Positions 7,901-12,804 of a DNA stretch of 12,804 bases are shown here, in pieces. Position 1 is the stretch's first letter. Every line of letters starts with the position of its first letter. The position numbers and the translations under genes were made by a program. Below the pieces are notes generated by a model. The model was not told where the DNA came from, made no database searches, and saw only the letters and a program-made list of their open reading frames with translations. The DNA is from Methanobacteriota archaeon (GTDB lineage Archaea; Thermoplasmatota; Poseidoniia; Poseidoniales; Thalassarchaeaceae): assembly GCA_002731195.1 (NCBI GenBank), contig PCAI01000060.1, positions 1 to 12,804 of the forward strand, read 5' to 3'.

Positions 7901-9377
7901 ATCTGGCATAGCATCATTCATTGGAGGATTTTCTGACTTAGGACGTTCGGTGAATGATGTCCTTTCAAGTATTACTAATGATATATCTACAGGTTCAAGC
8001 ACTGGCTCCTCTAATTTCTCATTCGGAATTGAATTAGATTCAGACTCAGAATTCGACTTAATGGTCGAGTCATATCATGGAGAAAAGAAATCAGAAAATC
8101 TTCCTTGGGTTCATGGCGTCTCTTTTGAAGCCAGTCCAACAGGTATTTCGGATGGCTTCCATCTAAGACTATGGATGCCCCGACTCCCTCCTTCTGTTGA
8201 ATTATCAATATCTAGAGACGACTCGGAAAATCAGCAAGATTGGTCTATATACATTGATTTGGACTCTTGGTATCCACAACATACCGAACTAATGCTAGTA
8301 ATTAGAGGGATGAACGGTCAAGATTTATTTGTGACTATGAAGGGTTTGAAAGTTGGAGAATATACAAGTTTAGGTTTAGATTCAATAATCACTATAACGA
8401 CCTCTGGACAGATAACTGAAGTTTCTACCTCAAGTCTTTATCAATTGTCTAACCGACTTGAATGGATTCATGTTTTATTGATTAACAGAGAGGCAGGTTT
8501 ACGTACTGAAATAATGATAAACGACATACCAGAATCCGTTGAATTTCAGGCAAGTTTAGGATCTGCGATATCAATAGATATGACAGTACCGGAACAGTTT
8601 AGGACATCAGAAGGATTTGCAGTTGGCTCTATGATGATTCAGCAAATGCAGTGGATGGATGATTTATGGTGGCCTGCAACTGTATTTTTGACAGATATTC
8701 CCGGTTCAATGAATTTGACTACAGAGCCAGATTTGAATTTTGATATCACTAAAGATCTAGCTTTCCAAGGTACCCCAATTCTTGATTTTACAGCTTCCGA
8801 TGTAGGCATGTCATTGTATATCGAAGCATTTGGTAGAGCTATTAATAGTAAAGGCGACATAGTACTTTTAGCAGAAGGAATGACTGATAAGATGATAATA
8901 AAACCTACAGACTCTTTTGGATTACAAATTAGATCTGGAGGAGATGGAGTGGAAAAAATCTATCTTCGGTCAAGTAATATCCCCACTACTCCTCCAATAG
9001 TAATAGATGAAATGGAGGCATTAGGTGAAAATTTAAAGAGTGCTACAATACATATTAGGGAAGTTGTCTATCCATATAGTGTTATTGAGATCAATGATGT
9101 ACAAGGTGGACGAATCATTGCTTCAGCAAGATTACATGCTGAAATTGGCGATACAAATATAGATCTGAAAGGCGTGCTTATAGACGCTCAGATAACAGGA
9201 GGCATCCCCACTGGAACTACATTTGGAGTAAATGGCCTAGCTTCTGACTTATCTATCCTATCAGTAATTCCGGGAATATCCGGTTCAACAAGTCATATCA
9301 TGGCTCCAGAACCGCTTTCTTCAGGTATTTTAACCGTTTTAGCAATGCTGGGAGGTGATAATGATGGGCCTACTTGA
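4998..9377 (+). CDS. Giant secreted beta-rich protein, family unknown
   Basis: I do not recognise this 1459-residue protein. It starts MGRRNR, has a hydrophobic signal segment at about 18-35 with likely cleavage near 36-40, and otherwise shows alternating polar/hydrophobic beta-strand pattern rich in Ser, Asp, Asn and Ile, as expected of an exported protein. D189-D191-D193-G194-D197 matches a DxDxDGxxD calcium loop. C346 and C365 are the only cysteines I found and could pair. From residue 579 on, a short motif recurs: hydrophobic-Pro-x-x-(Ser/Ala/Glu)-hydrophobic-x-hydrophobic, near 580, 779, 939, 1063, 1176 and 1233, with a looser copy at 1327. No membrane anchor, sortase-like signal or enzyme motif is evident; the end SSGILTVLAMLGG is mildly hydrophobic. 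The gene overlaps the following membrane-protein gene, suggesting a partner. Probably a structural or adhesive surface protein, by inference only. Confidence 0.9.
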   Translation: MGRRNRIIFPRFHSNPSQLALVLTLLFLLPILTPFANVDAEARIESDDFEILDDLSNLLSERQNIINTNTIGSLAEPKIDNIDTLVSPSGDSDPLSNIGQGVKNISLIDTNPPVPSHPDAYDLAISGASRPGEVNNIWQTLINVTDYVIWTKYTDIDGNIVEKFETVTFSASLLSLFNFNTEPLLHAMDIDDDGDDDIQVGLTVAWDFNGGWGINGDTLWIEPGISFTVAVLDDSIDDSDWNNLKFLQVSLIKAFAYSAGSGTSVLGDGESYIWIVDSRFTSTPYDFSIEIGIERFYFDISQASSGLILALTLGLIDIGQDETGIAFASIAAPYSIRVNNAGQVSCPSRYSPSELTTLPSEEINCGISAGLGYIHFSPPNNAGIRNVWELAYIDATFHPNGESDRLPSEAEIIIRTDSILPTSTGLEGDKSLTTIEYWADDRADVFLHFHENRSNLPASESDSDYGNVTDSLGWFRGMPEGSMSSGEISRIFRMLGSENSPELPGGQPDRLGLIIGVKNFSRDTSPNVNDLTLPINPANPPNSLILLRSKQSIESIDYYSWFKRGGIQEDHRAIHVKANDIPTALVVYGSFELGGTSDADTSLDSTTDLDFISKVVDSVILNLVDLFLDTGSVLNDVPSIIVDLLSGDTTSGSFDGASFHLLMTNNWKADRSMMPLTSIELAIGSSPHPTIDGDHLILSKDTDLDIIQGINGPVEPLAPIAASARFSGFMAASFVDNNDTNEQKIDIFTESTESLVMSFIQHPHNSIINYSHHAISFSDLPNELSIIITPDSLNYAASSIIDTISYTGNEDNQYQAANIIDFPANFVSTFGNILSWSSDTPITTIEAQISNSTNPITMSGDHFLFHNDPSNDQVSLSSRISGLKEVGWIEPQEEGAEGLVGMGTAYMSIANPNPMLINVEQAPTNLDDKLSVKAEINPLPSSLSLKIPTGINEGPSLIIPEFDTSQGLSGIASFIGGFSDLGRSVNDVLSSITNDISTGSSTGSSNFSFGIELDSDSEFDLMVESYHGEKKSENLPWVHGVSFEASPTGISDGFHLRLWMPRLPPSVELSISRDDSENQQDWSIYIDLDSWYPQHTELMLVIRGMNGQDLFVTMKGLKVGEYTSLGLDSIITITTSGQITEVSTSSLYQLSNRLEWIHVLLINREAGLRTEIMINDIPESVEFQASLGSAISIDMTVPEQFRTSEGFAVGSMMIQQMQWMDDLWWPATVFLTDIPGSMNLTTEPDLNFDITKDLAFQGTPILDFTASDVGMSLYIEAFGRAINSKGDIVLLAEGMTDKMIIKPTDSFGLQIRSGGDGVEKIYLRSSNIPTTPPIVIDEMEALGENLKSATIHIREVVYPYSVIEINDVQGGRIIASARLHAEIGDTNIDLKGVLIDAQITGGIPTGTTFGVNGLASDLSILSVIPGISGSTSHIMAPEPLSSGILTVLAMLGGDNDGPT
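9351..9359 (+). promoter_or_regulatory. Intragenic Shine-Dalgarno for the 186-aa membrane protein
   Basis: GGAGGTGAT is a nine-base match to the archaeal anti-Shine-Dalgarno complement. It lies inside the last codons of the giant protein gene (encoding Gly-Gly-Asp) and just ahead of the ATGATG at 9361-9366. It implies that the downstream gene is translated from the same transcript. Confidence 0.8.
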
Positions 9378-9921
9378 AAGATTAAAGAGCGATAATGGCA
9401 ACCAGTCATTAGAGTCAGACAAAGCTCATGACATTTTAGAAAAACTTGAATCAACTAAAGAACTACTTTCTCCAAGAAGAGTTATTTTTGCTTCTGCAAC
9501 AGTTCTTTCTTTATTTCTTGTATCTATCTTTACTGTTATTTGGGTAGTTCCTTATGATAGAGTAAGTGTAGATGTAGTTTATCGACAAGGAACTTCTGGG
9601 CACATAGTTTTAGCACAATTGGATAACCAAGGTAGTAGGGAAATCTCAGATATAACAATCTCCATAAGATTTACAGATTCAAATAGTATTGAATTAGGTC
9701 GCACTGATCATTTTATTGATTCGCTTTCTGCTCATAGTTTCTATGCTGGCGACGATTTAGAGTTGATAGTTGGGGGCGCTTCAGTATGGGACAGTTACCA
9801 AATAGAAATATCATTAGAGTATAGTTACTATAATGGAAGAGTAGATGAAAGATGGACACATCAAGTAGGGGAATGGACGATGGAGCTTTTTACTGATCGA
9901 GCCCCAATTGCAATATTTTAG
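9361..9921 (+). CDS. Single-pass membrane protein with small extracytoplasmic beta domain, unknown function
   Basis: The 186-residue protein has three parts: a charged, helical N-terminal region (about 1-38); one membrane span at about 41-63 preceded by RR at 39-40, which predicts N-inside, C-outside; and a beta-rich outer domain of about 120 residues with strands such as GHIVLAQLDNQG, ITISIRFTDSN and YQIEISLEYSYYN. That pattern recalls FxLYD/CARDB-type sandwiches, but I cannot assign a family. Starts at 9361 or 9364 both fit the strong Shine-Dalgarno; GTG 9355 would overlap it and is unlikely. The 17-base overlap with the giant secreted protein, with the Shine-Dalgarno embedded there, predicts translational coupling. 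A membrane tether or assembly partner for the giant protein is a reasonable guess. A T run (9928-9932) follows the stop. Confidence 0.88.
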   Translation: MMGLLERLKSDNGNQSLESDKAHDILEKLESTKELLSPRRVIFASATVLSLFLVSIFTVIWVVPYDRVSVDVVYRQGTSGHIVLAQLDNQGSREISDITISIRFTDSNSIELGRTDHFIDSLSAHSFYAGDDLELIVGGASVWDSYQIEISLEYSYYNGRVDERWTHQVGEWTMELFTDRAPIAIF

Positions 9922-9927
9922 AGATGA

Positions 9928-9959
9928 TTTTTCATGAATAATAGTATTTCAGTTATTAT
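9928..9959 (+). terminator. Possible termination region after the 186-aa gene
   Basis: A run of five T at 9928-9932 begins seven bases after the stop, the kind of oligo-T signal archaeal polymerase uses. A weak A+T-only stem (9938-9943 with 9954-9959) follows. It separates the giant/membrane-protein pair from the subtilase, which has its own TATA box. Confidence 0.3.
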
Positions 9960-9977
9960 CAAATTACCAATACTGTC

Positions 9978-9988
9978 AAATTATATCC
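9978..9988 (+). promoter_or_regulatory. TATA box of a leaderless promoter for the subtilase gene
   Basis: AAATTATATCC lies with its TTATAT core about 22 bp ahead of ATG 10005, close to box A distance for a transcript that starts at the ATG. The GAGGGG at 9989-9994 is about ten bases from the ATG and is a weak alternative Shine-Dalgarno. Confidence 0.5.
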
Positions 9989-10004
9989 GAGGGGCCGAAC
10001 ACTC

Positions 10005-12804
10005 ATGAATCAGCGTACATCTGTGCTGATACTTGCAATTCTTTTGATTTCATATATTCCTTTGGTAGAAAATGATTCTGAAACAGAGTATAGTCAAATA
10101 GATTCATTAAATAAGGAATATGAAAGAAATGAGATATCTCCTAATCCAAATACAATGCACAGTTTATCATTAGTATCGACATATTTTGAAACAGAAGAAA
10201 TCAGAAATTTAAGGGCAGATACTCCCATTGGAATATATACTGAAATGGGACTCATACCCCGCGCCTCAATGAATTCAGAATTAACTACTCCTCGTTCAGA
10301 TTTATTACTAGTTCTAATTGATGGAGAAACAGGTTTATGGGATGCTAGAATGGAAATTATGAATCATGCCCAAGTGGAAATACGTGCATCCATTCCTCCT
10401 TCAGGATTTCTGATACAAGGAACTCAAGACCAACTCAATAAGATCTCTAATCTTTCTATTGTACGTGCTAGTCATTTAGTTCCATTGGGTTTACTCACCG
10501 ATAAGCAATTCTACAATTTGGATGGAGAGGATAATGTAATGGTAGAGTTGTTGGGTTGGAAAGACTCAGACTTAATCAGACACAATTCTCCTGGAATGAA
10601 TTTACCTAGTTCACTACCTGAAGTAGCACATTTGTGGATGAATAACTACTCATCTTCCCGAACTGGATCTTATATCGGAGAAGTTAATTCCAAGGATATA
10701 GGTGAAATACTGAAGTATCCTGCTGTATCATACATTTCTCCAATATTTGAGCTTGAAACATTCAATAATCAAGCAAGGATCCATATGGGAATTAATGTTG
10801 TTGAAAATACATATGTTACTGGTTTAAACGGCAGTGGTCAAAGAGTAGCCGTTGCAGATACTGGTATTGATGAAGACCATGGAGATTTTGGTGATAGAAT
10901 AATCAATGTTGTGAATGTCGCTGGTGATTCATCCACAGCAGATACCAACAATGGCCATGGTACTCATGTTGCGTGCACAGTTCTAGGAGATGGTAGTAGA
11001 ACTTCTACATACAAAGGAGTTGCACCAGAGGCAGAATTATATTTTCAAGCAATGGAGATAGATAGTACTGAAACACTATCTAATAGCGGAATTTATGGTA
11101 TGCTTAATTCAGCCTACAACTCTGGAGGAGCTAGATTTCATACAAACAGTTGGGGTTCTGCTGTAGGTGGGTCTTATACGACACAATCTGAAGATGCCGA
11201 TGACAGGACTTCTACATGGGATCAGTACTGGACATATCAGGGCATGACAGTCTTATTTGCTGCTGGAAATGAGGCGGAAAGTGGCATTTCTTCACCTGGC
11301 ACAGCAAAGAATGTTATTACAATAGGAGGGCATCAAAATCGGTGGGATCCTGACGAAATGTATCCGGCTTCTAGTAGAGGGCCAACGGATGATGGTAGAA
11401 TAAAACCAGATCTTCTTGGCCCAGGGGATTGGGTTCGTTCATGCTTGGCACAGGAAGCAGCAGACGTATCATCAAATATTGGGGACCCGTACTACGTAGA
11501 ATCTAGCGGAACGTCAATGGCAACACCTGCTGCAGCAGGTGCAGCAGCTCTAGTTAGAGAATATATAATGGAAATTGCAGAACGTCCAGCACCCCAAGGT
11601 TCACTTGTTAAGGCGATGCTGATTTTAGGAGCAGAAGATATTGGTACACGTGATATCCCTAATAATGATGAAGGTTGGGGAAGAGTAAATCTGATAGATA
11701 CACTGATTCCAGATGAAGATATAGGAATATATGTTGACGATAGATCCCGACTATCAAGCGGGCAAGTAAATGAATATTCATTTGATGTCACAAGATCAGG
11801 GCAACCACTGAAAGTAGTAGTTGCGTGGTCTGATTATCCAGGCTCAAGTAGTTCTAGTATCCAGTTGCGGAATGATTTGGATTTAGAAGTAATTTCTCCA
11901 AATGGGCAAGTTACTTACTTAGGTAACGATTTCAATAATGGTAAATCAACAACTGGTGGCTCAAAAGACAATAGAAATAATGTTGAAGTTGTATTAATCG
12001 ATAGCGCTTCTACTGGAGTGTGGACTGTCAAAGTAAAGGATTCATCACATGCAGGTAGTAGAACATTCCAGCCGTATTCTATAGCAGTAAGGGGAGTAAA
12101 TGTAAACGATTTAACTCCTGATCCAACATTCATTATGGATTCATTTGAAATATCTACTCCCATACCTCAGGTTGGTGAAGAAGTAGAATTATCAATATCT
12201 TTGAGAAATCAAGGAGCTGGTTCTTTTACGGATGTTACAGTGGCCGCATATGCAAATTCTAATCCTATTGGGAATCAATTAATCACAATGTCGCCAGGTG
12301 GTTATGAAGAATTAACTTGGTATTGGACGCCTGTTTCTGAAGATGAAGGTGAAGTTGAAATTTCGTTCTACATAGATCCAAATGATAGTTTAGAAGAACT
12401 TTCTGAAGTTAATAACTTTATTTCCACATTAGTTTTTGTTAGTACGCCCGGAATAAAGGTTTCCTCAGAGAATCCAATAGTTACACTGGGAGAGGCGTCA
12501 GACCCAACAACTCAGTGGGACATAATAATAACCAATACAGCCTTATTCGAGACAAATGCAACAATTTCAATATCTTCTCCTGTGAGAACTAGAGATAATG
12601 CCCAATTTAATTGGCCTAGTTTCTTCAACAATACCAATTTCAATTTAGCAGCTTCAGAAAATATACCTGTGACTTTACTTATGTCACATCCTGCTCCTCC
12701 GCAGCCTGGTTTATACAAAATGTTAGTAACTGGAAATGATATTGAAAATAATATAGATTCAGAGTTAGAAATATTCTTTGATGTCCCTGTTCTTGCACAA
12801 CCTC
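10005..12804 (+). CDS. Secreted S8 subtilisin-like serine protease with CARDB domain (3' end cut off by window)
   Basis: An exported endopeptidase; 933 residues are visible and the frame is still open at the window edge. Layout: signal segment 1 to about 21; a long pro-region to about 255 that seems to hold two related inhibitor-type units; subtilisin catalytic domain about 260-565; a P-domain-like beta barrel about 575-690, typical of KP-43-type subtilases; a CARDB sandwich about 706-808 ending in SEVNNF; then a further beta domain. The triad is intact: D285 in VAVADTGID, H318 in NGHGTHVA and S504 in SGTSMATPAAAG, with oxyanion N422 in FAAGNE. It should hydrolyse proteins outside the cell, or mature surface proteins, after removal of the pro-region. 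The C-terminal beta domains may hold it at the surface or bind substrate. A TATA box directly upstream indicates separate transcription from the preceding pair. Confidence 0.96.
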   Translation, partial: MNQRTSVLILAILLISYIPLVENDSETEYSQIDSLNKEYERNEISPNPNTMHSLSLVSTYFETEEIRNLRADTPIGIYTEMGLIPRASMNSELTTPRSDLLLVLIDGETGLWDARMEIMNHAQVEIRASIPPSGFLIQGTQDQLNKISNLSIVRASHLVPLGLLTDKQFYNLDGEDNVMVELLGWKDSDLIRHNSPGMNLPSSLPEVAHLWMNNYSSSRTGSYIGEVNSKDIGEILKYPAVSYISPIFELETFNNQARIHMGINVVENTYVTGLNGSGQRVAVADTGIDEDHGDFGDRIINVVNVAGDSSTADTNNGHGTHVACTVLGDGSRTSTYKGVAPEAELYFQAMEIDSTETLSNSGIYGMLNSAYNSGGARFHTNSWGSAVGGSYTTQSEDADDRTSTWDQYWTYQGMTVLFAAGNEAESGISSPGTAKNVITIGGHQNRWDPDEMYPASSRGPTDDGRIKPDLLGPGDWVRSCLAQEAADVSSNIGDPYYVESSGTSMATPAAAGAAALVREYIMEIAERPAPQGSLVKAMLILGAEDIGTRDIPNNDEGWGRVNLIDTLIPDEDIGIYVDDRSRLSSGQVNEYSFDVTRSGQPLKVVVAWSDYPGSSSSSIQLRNDLDLEVISPNGQVTYLGNDFNNGKSTTGGSKDNRNNVEVVLIDSASTGVWTVKVKDSSHAGSRTFQPYSIAVRGVNVNDLTPDPTFIMDSFEISTPIPQVGEEVELSISLRNQGAGSFTDVTVAAYANSNPIGNQLITMSPGGYEELTWYWTPVSEDEGEVEISFYIDPNDSLEELSEVNNFISTLVFVSTPGIKVSSENPIVTLGEASDPTTQWDIIITNTALFETNATISISSPVRTRDNAQFNWPSFFNNTNFNLAASENIPVTLLMSHPAPPQPGLYKMLVTGNDIENNIDSELEIFFDVPVLAQP

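Noticed and set aside
6316..8860. Several 60-85-codon open frames on either strand inside the giant protein gene
   Set aside because: No start signals or protein-like composition; they overlap a long frame with clear signal peptide and beta-strand pattern.
4998..9377. Giant protein as an S-layer protein or glycoside hydrolase
   Set aside because: No characteristic catalytic motif, S-layer homology domain or sorting signal could be seen; naming a function would be guesswork.
11492..12718. Minus-strand open frames inside the subtilase gene
   Set aside because: They lie antisense to the conserved catalytic, P-type and CARDB regions and have no support of their own.

Overview
The window looks like an A+T-rich stretch of a euryarchaeal chromosome. 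The archaeal evidence is an FtsZ2-type cell-division GTPase, the archaeal/eukaryotic ribosomal protein L15e, a tRNA-Tyr with the archaeal C1:G72 pair and an intron at 37/38, and TATA-like boxes about 22-26 bp ahead of start codons with no leader. The style of the surface proteins (secreted beta-sandwich proteins, a zinc ribbon on the cytoplasmic tail of a membrane protein, a large S8 protease) makes me think of planktonic Poseidoniia (Marine Group II). That placement is inference; no 16S rRNA is present.

Left part (1-2648): information processing and division genes. A 3'-truncated ftsZ2 runs leftward. It is followed by a roughly 210-bp divergent spacer, a plus-strand tRNA-Tyr with a 37-nt intron, and a leftward small ParB/Srx-fold protein resembling archaeal free-serine kinase SerK, whose stop codon touches the tRNA 3' end. 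Ribosomal protein L15e (with a perfect Shine-Dalgarno) and a small PRC-barrel protein resembling archaeal CdpB-type division proteins complete this block.

Right part (2705-12804): four consecutive rightward genes for exported or membrane proteins. They are a 735-aa type I membrane protein with a duplicated N-terminal ectodomain, three Ig/PKD-like domains and a cytoplasmic zinc ribbon; a 1459-aa secreted beta-rich protein of no family I recognise, with a recurring short motif; a 186-aa single-pass membrane protein whose start overlaps the end of the giant gene and is served by a Shine-Dalgarno inside it; and an S8 subtilase with propeptide, catalytic, P-type beta and CARDB domains, cut by the window end.

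The giant protein and the small membrane protein are the best candidates for an undescribed surface system: their overlap predicts coupled synthesis, and only the small one has a membrane anchor. The subtilase and the 735-aa protein may act on the same cell surface, but nothing in the sequence proves this. There is no gene-free stretch over 300 bases, and I saw no insertion sequence, CRISPR array or prophage signal.
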